In this document: piece by piece, positions 34,517 through 43,969 of the stretch | Layout: each line of letters opens with the position of its first letter | How positions within the stretch are numbered: position 1 is the first letter of the stretch | From: Myxococcota bacterium | GTDB lineage: Bacteria > Myxococcota_A > UBA9160 > UBA4427 | NCBI GenBank assembly: GCA_041389495.1 | Contig: JAWKRT010000001.1 | Coordinates: 558,001-622,000 of the forward strand | Direction of reading: 5' to 3' | Length of the DNA: 64,000 bases | The notes under the pieces: generated by a model | Seen by the model: only the letters and a program-made list of their open reading frames with translations | What the model was told of the DNA's origin: nothing | Databases searched by the model: none | Program-made: the position numbers and the translations under genes

Positions 34517-35727
34517 CGAGCCAGGTCGAGCCCGAACAGGTCGATCGCGTTCGTGCGCGCGATCTTGCGCACGCCGTCGGCGTCGAGGTGGCCGAAGAGC
34601 TCCTCCGCGACCTTCTTCGAGTGCGGGAACGTGCCGTCCTGGTGCGGGTAGTCGGTCTCGAACATCACCTGGTCGATGCCGATCTTGTCGATCATCTCGA
34701 TGCCGACCGAGTCTTTGAAGAAGCAGCTGTGGACGTTGCGGCGGTAGTAGTGCGACGGCGGCTCGGGGATGCGCGACTCGCCCTGCGCCCACTGGTGCGT
34801 CTGCCAGGTGTCGTCGGCGCGCTCGACGAAGTACGGGATCCAGCCGATCTGACACTCCGCGTACAGCACCTTGAGGTCGGGGTACTTCACGAACTTTCCG
34901 GAGAAGAGCCAGTCGATCATCGACGACACGCTGTTGCACGCGATCAGGTTGGCGCCGACGACCGTCGGCGCGTCGGGGCCGGTGTTCACGGTCTTCGTGC
35001 CGGAGCCGATGTGCATGCAGATGACGGTGCCCGTCTCCTGGCACGCCTCGAGGAAGGGGTCCCAGTACGACGTGTGGATCGACGGCAGGCCGAGCCAGGC
35101 CGGGATCTCGGAGAACGCGACGGCGCGCACGCCGCGCGCGGCGTTGCGGCGGATCTCGGCGGCGGCGAGCTTCGCGTCCCACAGCGGGACGACGCACAGC
35201 GGGATGAGCCGGCCGGCGCTGTCGCCGCACCACTCCTCCACCATCCAGTCGTTGTAGGCCTCGACGCACAGCTTCGAGAGCGTCTTGTCCTTGCGCTCGG
35301 CGAAGAGCTGGCCGCAGAAGCGCGGATAGTTCGGGAAGCACAGCGACGCCTCGACGTGGTTGAGGTCCATGTCGGCGATGCGCGCCTTCGGGTCCCAGCA
35401 GCCCTTCGCGATGTCGTCGAACGTGACGCCGATCGCGCGCACCTGCTCCGGCGGGAGGCCGGGGCACGCGATGATCTGCTTGAGCTGGAAGCGGTGGTCC
35501 TCGTAGTGCCACCAGACCGCCATGTCCTTCCCGTCGCCCGGCTCCTCGCGGTACACGCCGTCGTGGAGCTTGAACTCTCCGCGCGGCGCGATCACGACGT
35601 GCGGCCCGACCTCGCGGTACTTCGCCGGGAGGCGCGACTCCCAGACGTGCGCGGGCTCGACGACGTGGTCGTCGACGCTGATCAGGCGGGGAACCTCGTT
35701 CTGGACGGTGCGGGGCGTGCTCGGCAT
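34513..35727 (-). CDS. Amidohydrolase family 2 protein (ACMSD-like fold)
   Basis: A 404-residue metal-dependent TIM-barrel protein of the Amidohydro_2 family, which includes decarboxylases and hydrolases of aromatic-ring breakdown. Visible are ISVDDHVVEP at residues 14-23 (the D-x-H-type metal motif near the N-terminus), VICMHIGSG in mid-sequence and FETDYPHQDG with the catalytic aspartate near 350. The ATG at 35727 has GAGGAG seven bases upstream. Its stop overlaps that of the PTPS-like gene through CTAG. The substrate is unknown; related proteins are abundant in xenobiotic-degrading bacteria. Confidence 0.85.
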   Translation of the reverse strand: MPSTPRTVQNEVPRLISVDDHVVEPAHVWESRLPAKYREVGPHVVIAPRGEFKLHDGVYREEPGDGKDMAVWWHYEDHRFQLKQIIACPGLPPEQVRAIGVTFDDIAKGCWDPKARIADMDLNHVEASLCFPNYPRFCGQLFAERKDKTLSKLCVEAYNDWMVEEWCGDSAGRLIPLCVVPLWDAKLAAAEIRRNAARGVRAVAFSEIPAWLGLPSIHTSYWDPFLEACQETGTVICMHIGSGTKTVNTGPDAPTVVGANLIACNSVSSMIDWLFSGKFVKYPDLKVLYAECQIGWIPYFVERADDTWQTHQWAQGESRIPEPPSHYYRRNVHSCFFKDSVGIEMIDKIGIDQVMFETDYPHQDGTFPHSKKVAEELFGHLDADGVRKIARTNAIDLFGLDLAR

Positions 35728-35939
35728 CGCGCGTCTCCTCTCGGCTCGGGCTCGCAAGGCTACCGGCCGGCGCGCCGCCCGACCACGCCGCGAAGCGTCC
35801 CGCAATCCTTGGTTGCACGATGCGTGCGCGCCGGAGGTACGATGCGCGCGCGCCGTACGGAAGACGCGGCGCGCCGCCGCGGCGTGCCGTCGCGAAGGGC
35901 GCCCGAACGATCGCGCGCGAGCGCGCGAGAGAGGACGAC

Positions 35940-38537
35940 ATGCCGATCGGTCCCGACGCCCCGCGTAGCCCGGACCTCGTCGTACGCCTGAACGAGCTCT
36001 TCGCGCGTCTCGCGGGTGCGTGCTTCGACTTCCGCTGGGGGGTGCTCGCGCTCGCGGTGGTCGTCGTCGGTGGCTGCATGTGGCTCGCCTCGAGCGCGCG
36101 CATCGACAACAGCTACGAGGCCTACTTCGACCCGCAGGATCCGACCTATCTCGCGTACGAGCGCTTCCGCGAGGACTTCGGCTCGGACGAGGTGTCGTAC
36201 ATCCTCTACCGCGCCCCGGGCTTCGAGCACGGCCCGTGGAACCTCGAGGTGATGCGCCGGATCGCGGAGGTCACCGAGGCGATCGCCGACGAGGTCCCCT
36301 TCGTCTACGAGGTGACGACACCCGCGAACGCCGAGCTCGTGCGCGGCACCGCCGACGGCATCGAGATCGCGAAGATCGTCGACGACTTCCCGGAGACGCA
36401 GGAGGAGCTGCTCGCGCTGCGCGACGCGTTCCTCGCGAAGCCGATGCTCGTCGGCGGCATCGTGAGCGCCGACGCGCAGTACGGCGCGATCATCGTCGAG
36501 ATGGATCGCTCGAGCACCGACCCGCTCGACGAGATCCGCGTCGACCCCGAGAAGGGGGACGCGCTCGACAACCTCTACCCACAGGCGACCGACGACGCGA
36601 TCGAGGCCATCCTCGCGCGGCCCGAGTACGAGGGCATCGAGTTCTACCACTCGGGCGACGTGCCGCTGAACGCGATCTACAACCGCATCATCGACGAGGA
36701 GAGCGGCACGCTCGACCTGTTCACCTCGCTCGTGATCGGGCTCATCCTGCTCCTCACGTTCCGCTCGTTCCTCGGCGCGCTCGCGCCGCTCGTCGTGCTG
36801 CAGGCGAGCGTGATCGCGTGCGTCGCGCTGATCGCCGCGATCGGCTGGAAGCTCGACATGAGCTTCGGGTCGACGCCGACGCTGCTCACGGCGATCGGCG
36901 TCGCGCACTCGGTCCACATCCTGTCCGAGTTCCGCGCCCGGCACCGCCGCCTCGGCGACCGGCGCGAGGCGCTCGTGCGCACGCTCTACCTGCTCGGCAC
37001 GCCGTGTCTGCTGACGAGCCTCACGACCTCGGTCGGCTTCCTCGCGATGAGCTCGGCGCCGATCAAGAGCATCTCGCACTCGGGCGTCTACAACGCGTTC
37101 GGCGTGCTCGTGGCGTTCGCGCTGTCGCTCACGCTGCTGATGGCGCTGCTCTCGATGGGGCGGCGCGAGCTCGCGGGCATCGCGGGCGCGCTCGCGGCGC
37201 TCGCGGGCTTCGGCGCGCTCGAGGGGCAGGGCACGGCGCTCGCGGCGGGGGGCGCGCTCGCGGCGGGCGGCGTCGCGGCCGGGCTCGTGCTCGCGCTCTT
37301 CGAGCGCCGCGCGCCGGGCGCCGCGGCCGCGAAGGGCGGCGTGCGCGCGCAGCGCGCGCTCGCCGCGATCGCGGCCTTCGACGTGCGCCACCGCCGCGCC
37401 ATCCTCGTGGGCTTCGCGGCGGTCGCCGTCGTCTCGCTCGTCGGCATGTCGCGCCTCGTCGTCGACACGAACTGGCTCGACGACTTCTCCGACCGGGTCG
37501 AGCTCAAGGCCATCACCGAGCGCGTCGACCGCGTCATGGGCGGCACGACCAACATCATCTACCTCTTCGATTCGGGGCGCGCCGACGGCATCAAGGAGCC
37601 GGCCGTCCTGCGCGAGATGGAGCGCCTGCAGGCGATCGGCGAGGAGCGCGGCGCGCTCGTTCGCAAGTCGTACTCGCTCGTCGACATCCTCAAGGATCTG
37701 AACCAGGCCTTCCACGGTGGCGACCCGGCCTGGTACCGCCTCCCCGAGTCGCGCGAGCTCGTCGCGCAGTACCTGCTGCTCTACGAGATGTCGGGCGGCG
37801 AGGAGGCCGAGGAGTACGTCTCCTCGGACTACCGCCGCGCGAGCGTCGAGTTCCGCCTCGCGCTCGCGCCGGTGAGCGAGACGGCCGCCCTCGTCGCGCA
37901 GCTCGACGGCGAGCTCGCCGCGAACCCGCTCGAGGAGACGACGGTCGAGCTCACGGGCATCGGCGCCCTCTGGCTCAAGCTCCTCGACTACATCGTCTCG
38001 AGCCAGGTGCAGGGCTTCGGCACGGCGTTCGTCGTGATCGCGGCGATGATGGTGCTGATCTTCCGCTCGCTGCGGCTCGGCGTGATCTCGATGGTGCCGA
38101 ACGTGGCGCCCGTCCTCTTCACGCTGGGCGTCATGGGCTTCGCCGGCATCCCGCTCGACTACAGCAAGGTGATGATCGCCGCCGTCGCGATCGGCATCGC
38201 CGTCGACGACACGATCCACCTGCTGCTGCGCTACCGGCACGAGTTCCTCGCGTCGGGAAGCTATGCGCGCGCGCTCGAGGACGCGCTCCAGGACGTCGGT
38301 CGCGCGCTCGTGCTGACGTCGGTCGCGCTCGTCGCCGGATTCCTCGTGCTCACGTTCTCGGTGCTCGCGAGTCAGGCGATGTACGGCATCCTGCTCGCGA
38401 CGACGATCTCGGCCGCGCTCGTCGCCGACTTCCTGCTCATGCCCGCGCTCGTGCTCACCTTCGAGCCCTTCGGGCCCGAGGGCGCGCGCGCGCGCGGCGC
38501 GGACGAAGCGCCTGCCGACCTGCGCGAGGCCGCGTAG
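35940..38537 (+). CDS. RND/MMPL-type membrane transporter
   Basis: An 865-residue RND-superfamily protein with about twelve helices in two halves, each with a large periplasmic loop (about residues 50-255 and 505-680). RSFLGALAPL and VGVAHSVHIL-like segments, and AIGIAVDDTIHLLLRY in the second half, mark it as MMPL/HpnN-like. These proteins move lipids or hydrophobic compounds in the envelope. GAGAGGA precedes the ATG. A LolA-like periplasmic protein gene follows 46 bases later, then a DUF1302-type outer-membrane protein gene, forming a three-part envelope transport set. Confidence 0.88.
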   Translation: MPIGPDAPRSPDLVVRLNELFARLAGACFDFRWGVLALAVVVVGGCMWLASSARIDNSYEAYFDPQDPTYLAYERFREDFGSDEVSYILYRAPGFEHGPWNLEVMRRIAEVTEAIADEVPFVYEVTTPANAELVRGTADGIEIAKIVDDFPETQEELLALRDAFLAKPMLVGGIVSADAQYGAIIVEMDRSSTDPLDEIRVDPEKGDALDNLYPQATDDAIEAILARPEYEGIEFYHSGDVPLNAIYNRIIDEESGTLDLFTSLVIGLILLLTFRSFLGALAPLVVLQASVIACVALIAAIGWKLDMSFGSTPTLLTAIGVAHSVHILSEFRARHRRLGDRREALVRTLYLLGTPCLLTSLTTSVGFLAMSSAPIKSISHSGVYNAFGVLVAFALSLTLLMALLSMGRRELAGIAGALAALAGFGALEGQGTALAAGGALAAGGVAAGLVLALFERRAPGAAAAKGGVRAQRALAAIAAFDVRHRRAILVGFAAVAVVSLVGMSRLVVDTNWLDDFSDRVELKAITERVDRVMGGTTNIIYLFDSGRADGIKEPAVLREMERLQAIGEERGALVRKSYSLVDILKDLNQAFHGGDPAWYRLPESRELVAQYLLLYEMSGGEEAEEYVSSDYRRASVEFRLALAPVSETAALVAQLDGELAANPLEETTVELTGIGALWLKLLDYIVSSQVQGFGTAFVVIAAMMVLIFRSLRLGVISMVPNVAPVLFTLGVMGFAGIPLDYSKVMIAAVAIGIAVDDTIHLLLRYRHEFLASGSYARALEDALQDVGRALVLTSVALVAGFLVLTFSVLASQAMYGILLATTISAALVADFLLMPALVLTFEPFGPEGARARGADEAPADLREAA

Positions 38538-38583
38538 ACTCCGCGCCGCCCCGCTCGCAGCCGCCTCGCACCCGGAGGACGCC

Positions 38584-39417
38584 GTGGACCCCGCGCTTCG
38601 CCCGCCTGCCGCCGCTCTCGCGTTCGCGGCGCTCGCCGCTCTCGCCGCGCTCGCGCCGGCGCGCGCCGCCGTCGCCGACGACGCGGCGCCGACCGCGCGC
38701 GAGATCATGGAGCGCGTCGACGCGCGCGACGACGGCGACCGCTCCACGATGGAGATGGAGATGATCCTGATCGACAAGGGCGGCAGCCAGCGCGTGCGGC
38801 GGCTGCGCACGTTCGGCCGCGACGTCGGCGAGGACGAGCAGTCGATCCTCTTCTTCCTGTCGCCGGCCGACGTCGAGGACACGGGCTTCCTCACCTACGA
38901 CTACGACGACCCGGAACGCGACGACGACCAGTGGCTCTACCTGCCCGCGCTCTCGCGCACGAAGCGCATCGCGTCCTCCGACAAGAGCGGCGCGTTCATG
39001 GGCTCCGACTTCAGCTATGCGGACATGACGGACCGCCCCGTCGACGAGTACGCGTACACGCTCGTCGGCGAGGGCGAGGTCGACGGACATCCCGTGTGGC
39101 AGATCGAGTCCGTGCCGACGACCGAGCGCGAGAAGGACGAGACGGGGTACGAGAAGCTCGTCCAGTTCGTGCGCAAGGACAACTACGTCGTCGTGCGCAG
39201 CGTCGCCTTCGTGAAGAAGGGGAAGCGGCTCAAGTACTTCGAGGTCGAGAAGCTCGACCGCATCGACGGCATCTGGGTCGCGACCGAGATGACGATGACC
39301 ACGAAGAAGGGCAAGCAGACCCTGCACCGCACCGTGCTGCGCTCGAGCGACGTGCGCTTCGGCCAGGATCTCCCCGAGGACCTGTTCACGGTGCGCCGCC
39401 TCGAGAAGGGGCTCTAG
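38584..39417 (+). CDS. Outer-membrane lipoprotein-sorting (LolA-like) protein
   Basis: A 277-residue periplasmic protein with a signal peptide (about 1-31, ending ARAAVADD). The body resembles the LolA-like beta-sandwich family annotated as outer-membrane lipoprotein-sorting protein: REIMERVDARDDGDRSTMEMEM, LYLPALSRTKRIASSDK, GSDFSYADM. LolA-like folds carry lipids in a hydrophobic cavity. Here it probably ferries the cargo of the upstream RND protein. The start is GTG after GGAGG; the DUF1302-type gene begins seven bases after its stop. Confidence 0.88.
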   Translation: MDPALRPPAAALAFAALAALAALAPARAAVADDAAPTAREIMERVDARDDGDRSTMEMEMILIDKGGSQRVRRLRTFGRDVGEDEQSILFFLSPADVEDTGFLTYDYDDPERDDDQWLYLPALSRTKRIASSDKSGAFMGSDFSYADMTDRPVDEYAYTLVGEGEVDGHPVWQIESVPTTEREKDETGYEKLVQFVRKDNYVVVRSVAFVKKGKRLKYFEVEKLDRIDGIWVATEMTMTTKKGKQTLHRTVLRSSDVRFGQDLPEDLFTVRRLEKGL

Positions 39418-39424
39418 CGCGTCG

Positions 39425-40819
39425 ATGCCGTCGCGCGCCTCCGGATGCGCGGCCGCGCGCGCGCGCGCCCTCGTCGCGGGCGCCGCGGTGCTCGTTGCAC
39501 TCGCGAGCGGCGCGCGCGCCGACGACATGGACGACGTCCTCGGCGGCTTCGAGGACGGCGACGACGACGCGTTCGCCGTCGACGAAGCCGCGCTCGACGA
39601 CGAGACCGCGCGCTGGTGGGACGTCTCCGGAAGCGTGGAGCTGAGCGGCTCGGTGAACTACCGCCGCCACCGCTCCGACACGGGCACGGACTACGGAGGC
39701 CTCCAGCGCCTGCGCCTGCGCGGCAACCTCGCGCTCGAGGTCGACGTCCCCGAGGCGCCGTGGCTCCGCGACGGCAAGGTCCGCGTCGAGGGCTTTGGCT
39801 TCTACGACCCCGCCTACGCGATCAACGGCCGCAGCGACTACACCGAGCGGGTGCTCGACCTCTACGAGCTCGACGGCGAGGTGGGCGAAGCCTGGATCCA
39901 GGCGAAGGTCCACGACCGCATCGACGTGAAGCTCGGTCGGCAGGTCGTCATCTGGGGACGCAGCGAGACGCTGCGCGTCCTCGACGTGTTGAACCCGCTC
40001 GACAACCGCGAGCCGGGGCGCGTCGACATCGAGGATCTCCGCCGCCCGCTCGGCATGTTGAAGGTCGACGGCTACGCCGGGGACTGGTCGCTCACCGCCA
40101 TCGCGATTCCCGAGATCCGCTTCGACCGCTCGCCGGTCGTGGGGAGCGACTTCTATCCCGGCACGGTCGAGCTGCGCGAAGTGAAGCCCGAGGACTTCGA
40201 GGACGGCGAGCTCGCCGCGCGCCTGCTCGGCATCTTCCCCGGCTGGGACGTCTCGCTCCACGCGGCGTGGTTCTGGAACGATCTCGCGCGCGTCGACGCC
40301 GCGACCGGGCAGCTCGTGCACGACCGCCTGTGGATGGTGGGGAGCGGCGGCAACTACACCGTCGGGAGCTGGCTGCTCAAGTACGAGCTCGCCTTCCTGG
40401 ACGGTCTCGGCTTCGCGGCCGCCGACGACGAGAAGCAGCGCATCGACGCGCTCGTCGGCGTCGAGTACTACGGGTTCACGGACACGACGATCGTGTTCGA
40501 GATCGCGAACCGGCACCTGTTCGGGCACGAGCCCGCGATGCGCGCCGCCCCCGACTTCGCGCGCGAGGACCAGCAGGAGCTCGCGCTCCGCATCACGCGC
40601 AACTTCTGGCACGACACGCTCCACGTCACGCTGCTCGGCTACGCGCTCGACGTCGATCCGAGCGACGGCTCCGTGGTGAGGCTCGACGTGTCCTACGACG
40701 TGCGCGACGCGCTGACCGTCGGCCTCGGCATCCTGCTCTTCCAGGATTCTCCCGACGGCTTCCTCGACGGCTACGGCCGCAACGACCGGCTGCTCTTCTC
40801 GGCGAAGTGGAGCTTCTGA
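39425..40819 (+). CDS. DUF1302-like outer-membrane beta-barrel protein
   Basis: A 464-residue exported protein with a signal peptide (about 1-32) and an acidic linker, then a region of alternating hydrophobic strands ending in the aromatic KWSF, as expected of an outer-membrane barrel. KLGRQVVIWGRSETLRVLDVLNPLDNRE is split over residues about 165-195 and is the DUF1302 signature region. These proteins co-occur with MMPL transporters and LolA-like proteins, probably as the outer-membrane part. The product carried is unknown. Confidence 0.8.
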   Translation: MPSRASGCAAARARALVAGAAVLVALASGARADDMDDVLGGFEDGDDDAFAVDEAALDDETARWWDVSGSVELSGSVNYRRHRSDTGTDYGGLQRLRLRGNLALEVDVPEAPWLRDGKVRVEGFGFYDPAYAINGRSDYTERVLDLYELDGEVGEAWIQAKVHDRIDVKLGRQVVIWGRSETLRVLDVLNPLDNREPGRVDIEDLRRPLGMLKVDGYAGDWSLTAIAIPEIRFDRSPVVGSDFYPGTVELREVKPEDFEDGELAARLLGIFPGWDVSLHAAWFWNDLARVDAATGQLVHDRLWMVGSGGNYTVGSWLLKYELAFLDGLGFAAADDEKQRIDALVGVEYYGFTDTTIVFEIANRHLFGHEPAMRAAPDFAREDQQELALRITRNFWHDTLHVTLLGYALDVDPSDGSVVRLDVSYDVRDALTVGLGILLFQDSPDGFLDGYGRNDRLLFSAKWSF

Positions 40820-40821
40820 GC

Positions 40822-41226
40822 GTGCGCGCGGTGCGCGGCGTGGCCGCGGGAGCGCTCGCGCTCGCGGTCGCCTTCGCCGTCGCGACGTGGGTCGCCCTCG
40901 AGTGGAGCGACGTCGCGCGCATCGAGACCCGCGCGGAGGACGGCCACCTCCGCTCGACGCACGTCTGGTACGCGGTGCGCGACGGCGCCCTCTGGGTCGA
41001 GGCCGGGGCGCGCGACAACCCGTGGTTCGTCGACGCGCTGCGCGAGCCGCGCGTCGCGATCGTCGTCGACGGGGAGCGACGCGAGGCGCGCGCCGTCGTC
41101 GTCGACGACGACCGCGAGCGCGCGCGGCTGCGCGCAGCCCTGCGCGCGCGCTACGGCTGGCGCGACGCCTGGGTCGGCATGCTCGTCGACGCGTCGCAGT
41201 CCGTGCCCGTGCGACTCGACCCGTAG
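40822..41226 (+). CDS. Membrane-anchored split-barrel flavin/F420-binding-like protein
   Basis: A 134-residue protein with one N-terminal hydrophobic helix (about 5-24), then a small beta-rich domain: RSTHVWYAVRDGALWVEAG, WFVDALREPRVAIVVDGE, ARAVVVDDD and RYGWRDAWVG. The pattern resembles nitroreductase/deazaflavin-dependent (DUF385) or pyridoxamine-oxidase-like split barrels. A role is not known. Its GTG is two bases after the stop of the DUF1302-like gene, so it extends that operon to four genes. Confidence 0.6.
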   Translation: MRAVRGVAAGALALAVAFAVATWVALEWSDVARIETRAEDGHLRSTHVWYAVRDGALWVEAGARDNPWFVDALREPRVAIVVDGERREARAVVVDDDRERARLRAALRARYGWRDAWVGMLVDASQSVPVRLDP

Positions 41227-41249
41227 CCCGCCCGCCGGGCGCGCGCGGT

Positions 41250-42338
41250 CTACAGCAGATCCCGGATCTCGACCTCGTCGCCCCCGGTCGCGCAGCTCGC
41301 CAGCACGCCGTCGCGGCCGAGCGTGACGCCGCCGTCGAAGGCGTCGGCGACGCCTTCGAGGAAGACGCCCTCGAGCAGCGAGATCGGGAGCGGCGGCACG
41401 ACGTGCGTCAGGAGCAGGTGGCGCGCACCGGCCGCGCTCGCGCTCTGCGCGGCCTCGACCGGCGTCGTGTGGTAGTCGAGGATGTCGCGCGTGATCTTCG
41501 CGACCGCGGGTCGCTCGGCCGCCTCGGCGGCCTCGGTCATCCACGCGACGATCCGCGGCGCGAGCGCCTCGTGCACGAGCACGTCGACCCCGCGTGCGAA
41601 CCGTTCGACGTTCGCGGAGCGCTTCGTGTCGCCGCTGATCGCGACGGCGCGCCCGCCGTACTCGAAGCGGTAGCCGACCGCCGGCGACACGGGCGCGTGG
41701 TCGACGCGGAACGCGACGACGCGCACGCCGCCATCGTCGAGGAGCACGGCGCTCTCTCCGTCGGGCGGCTCGGCGAACGCGCGCGCCTCGCCGCCGGCTC
41801 CGGCGCGCGGCACCACCGCCTCGCCGTGGTGCGCGACGCGATAGCCCGCGTCGAGCGCATACGCCTCGCGCAGCCCCGCGACCACGCGCTCGACGCCGGT
41901 CGGCCCGTGCACGGGCAACGGCGCAGCCGCGTTGCCGTTCACCCAGCGCTGCAGCATGAGCTCGCCCAGGCCGTCGATGTGATCGGAGTGGAAGTGCGTG
42001 AGGAACACGGCCTCGATCGCGCCCTGCGGCACGCGCATGCGCGCGAGCGTGCGCGACGCGTTCGCGCCCGCGTCGACGACGAACACCCGGCGCCCGGCGA
42101 CGACGACCGCGCACGGCCCGCCGCGCTCGGGGTCGGGGAGCGGCGAGCCCGCGCCGCACAGGCCGACGTGGAGGCCGTCGGGCAGGTCGTCGAGCAGGCT
42201 CGTGCGCAGGTTCGCTTCGACGGCGCGGCGCACGAGGCGCGCCGCGATCGCGTCGCGCAGCGCGCAGGCCGAGGTGGTCGCCGCGAGCGCGGCGGCGGCG
42301 ACGGCGAAGGCGGCGAGTCGGGTTCGGTGCGCGGACAC
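41250..42338 (-). CDS. Metallo-beta-lactamase-fold lipoprotein (RNase Z/arylsulfatase-like group)
   Basis: A 362-residue exported hydrolase. The signal peptide ends in the lipobox-like TTSAC with Cys25, so it is probably lipid-anchored. The metal motif is HFHSDH (His115, His117, Asp119, His120), followed by a distant ISGDTKRSANV (Asp ligand) and LLLTHVVPP (last His). The arrangement resembles the RNase Z-like branch, whose secreted members act on esters or sulfates. The start is GTG after GGAGGAA. It is a single gene, convergent with the split-barrel gene. Confidence 0.85.
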   Translation of the reverse strand: MSAHRTRLAAFAVAAAALAATTSACALRDAIAARLVRRAVEANLRTSLLDDLPDGLHVGLCGAGSPLPDPERGGPCAVVVAGRRVFVVDAGANASRTLARMRVPQGAIEAVFLTHFHSDHIDGLGELMLQRWVNGNAAAPLPVHGPTGVERVVAGLREAYALDAGYRVAHHGEAVVPRAGAGGEARAFAEPPDGESAVLLDDGGVRVVAFRVDHAPVSPAVGYRFEYGGRAVAISGDTKRSANVERFARGVDVLVHEALAPRIVAWMTEAAEAAERPAVAKITRDILDYHTTPVEAAQSASAAGARHLLLTHVVPPLPISLLEGVFLEGVADAFDGGVTLGRDGVLASCATGGDEVEIRDLL

Positions 42339-42507
42339 GGGGTTCCTCCTCGGCGTGGTCGGTCGCGAAGCCTACGGAACGCGGCGCGCGGGCGCGCGGG
42401 AATTCTCGCGCGCGATGGCGCGACCGGGCGCGCGCCGAGGCGGCGCGAGCGCGCCGCGCCGGGCTCCGAAGCGCGACGAATTGCGCGGAGCCGGCGGGGC
42501 GCTCGTG

Positions 42508-42513
42508 TACGAT
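42508..42513 (+). promoter_or_regulatory. -10-like box TACGAT, predicted leaderless start
   Basis: TACGAT ends nine bases before the ATG of the MFS gene at 42523; the gap CCGCGCCCC has no ribosome site. A TTGCGC at 42481-42486 lies 21 bases upstream, too far for a standard -35. Confidence 0.4.
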
Positions 42514-42522
42514 CCGCGCCCC

Positions 42523-43812
42523 ATGAGCCGCCGCGAGCTGGGCATCGTCGTCGCGACGTTCCTCGGACAGGCCGTCGCGATCGGCGCGACGGTCGGCTCG
42601 TTCACGTTGTTCGTGCGCCCCGTCGCCACCGAGTTCGACGCCGCGACGAGCGCCGTGTCGTCGGGCGCGGCGCTGCTCGTGATGATGCTCGGCGTGTCGG
42701 GCATCGGCGTCGGCCTGTGGCTCGACCGCGCGCCCGCGCGGCGCGTCATGCTCACGGGCGCCGCCATCCTCGCGACGGGGCTCCTCGTCGCGTCGCGCGC
42801 GCAGTCGCTCGCGGGCCTCGCGGCGGCGTGCGTGCTCACGGGCGCGGGCGTCCCGATGCTCGGCCCGCTCACGACCGCCGCCGTGATCGGCAAGGCGTTC
42901 GACGAAGGCCGCGGACGCGCCCTCGGCATCGCGAACACGGGCGTCAACGTGGGCGGCCTCGTGTTCGCGAGCGTCGCCGGCCCGGCGATCGAAGCCTACG
43001 GATGGCGCACGACGCTCGTCGCGTTCGCCGGGCTCGCCGCGGCGATCGCGGTGCCCGCCGTGCTCGCCGGAATTCCCGCCGCGCTCGGCGCCCGGCCGGC
43101 GCGCATCGCGGCGCAGGGCGCTCCCGAGCGATCCGGAGTCGGCGCTCCCGCGCCCGCGGTCCCGCCGCCCGACGAGCTCGCGGCCGCGGCGGTGTGGACG
43201 CCGCGTGCACTCGTGCGCGCGAGCCACTTCTGGATGGTCGCGCTCGGCATGGGCATCGGCTTCGGCACCGTGAGCGGCTGGAGCGTGCACCTCGCACCGT
43301 TCCTGCAGGATCGCGGCGCGTCGACGACGGCCTCGGCGACCGTCGTCGGGGTGGCGCAGCTCCTCGCGATCGGCGGCGCGATCGCGGGGGGCACGCTCGC
43401 GGAGCGACGCGGGCCGGGCGCCGTGCTCGTCGCGGTGCTCGGCGCGCTCGCCGCGTGCCTCGCGGCCTACCTCGCGCTGCCGGGCGTCGGCGTGGCCGTC
43501 GCGGTCGCCATCGCGTTCGGCGCGACCTCGGGCGGCGCGATGCCCGTCTACTCGCTGCTGCTCACCCAGCGCTTCGGCGCGACGGCGGTGGGCACCGTGC
43601 TCGGTCTCTCGAACCTGTGCCTCCTGCCGTTCGGCATCGCGATGCCGGTGCTAGGCGGCGCGATCCACGACCGGACGGGCGACTACGCGTGGATGCTCGT
43701 CGTGTGCGCGGCGGCGCTCGCCGCCTCCGCCGCGCTCGTCGCGCTCTCCGGTCGGGCCGCCGCATCGGCCGCGCCGGTCGAAGCGGCGCCTTCGGCCGAG
43801 CGCGCGGTCTAG
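42523..43812 (+). CDS. Major facilitator superfamily transporter
   Basis: A 429-residue inner-membrane carrier with twelve predicted helices and a central Ala/Pro loop near residue 200. GLWLDRAPARRV (loop 2-3 motif), RGRALGIANTGVNVGG and TLGLSNLCLLPFG-like segments are typical of the monocarboxylate/oxalate-formate branch. The substrate cannot be told; a small organic acid is the best guess. The gene is divergent from the metallo-beta-lactamase lipoprotein and appears to have a leaderless mRNA. Confidence 0.88.
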   Translation: MSRRELGIVVATFLGQAVAIGATVGSFTLFVRPVATEFDAATSAVSSGAALLVMMLGVSGIGVGLWLDRAPARRVMLTGAAILATGLLVASRAQSLAGLAAACVLTGAGVPMLGPLTTAAVIGKAFDEGRGRALGIANTGVNVGGLVFASVAGPAIEAYGWRTTLVAFAGLAAAIAVPAVLAGIPAALGARPARIAAQGAPERSGVGAPAPAVPPPDELAAAAVWTPRALVRASHFWMVALGMGIGFGTVSGWSVHLAPFLQDRGASTTASATVVGVAQLLAIGGAIAGGTLAERRGPGAVLVAVLGALAACLAAYLALPGVGVAVAVAIAFGATSGGAMPVYSLLLTQRFGATAVGTVLGLSNLCLLPFGIAMPVLGGAIHDRTGDYAWMLVVCAAALAASAALVALSGRAAASAAPVEAAPSAERAV

Positions 43813-43969
43813 CGCCCGCCTTCCGCCGCACGCGCGCGCGTGGACGCGCGCCGGCAGCGTACGCCTCCGCGCGCCCGTGGCGCCGCGCGCGTCGTCGTGG
43901 TCCAATGGGCGGCCGCCGCGGCGCCGTCGCGGCCATCCGGCACGTCGAACGCGGAGGAGCGAGAGCGTC

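Noticed and set aside
35760..38894. Very long open frame on the minus strand opposite the RND gene
   Set aside because: It is Arg/Glu/Asp/His-rich with no recognisable domain, while the plus strand encodes a clear RND protein. It is the usual shadow of a GC-rich gene.
41226..41240. Short hairpin between the split-barrel and metallo-beta-lactamase genes
   Set aside because: Only a five-base stem with a five-base loop, expected by chance at this GC content.
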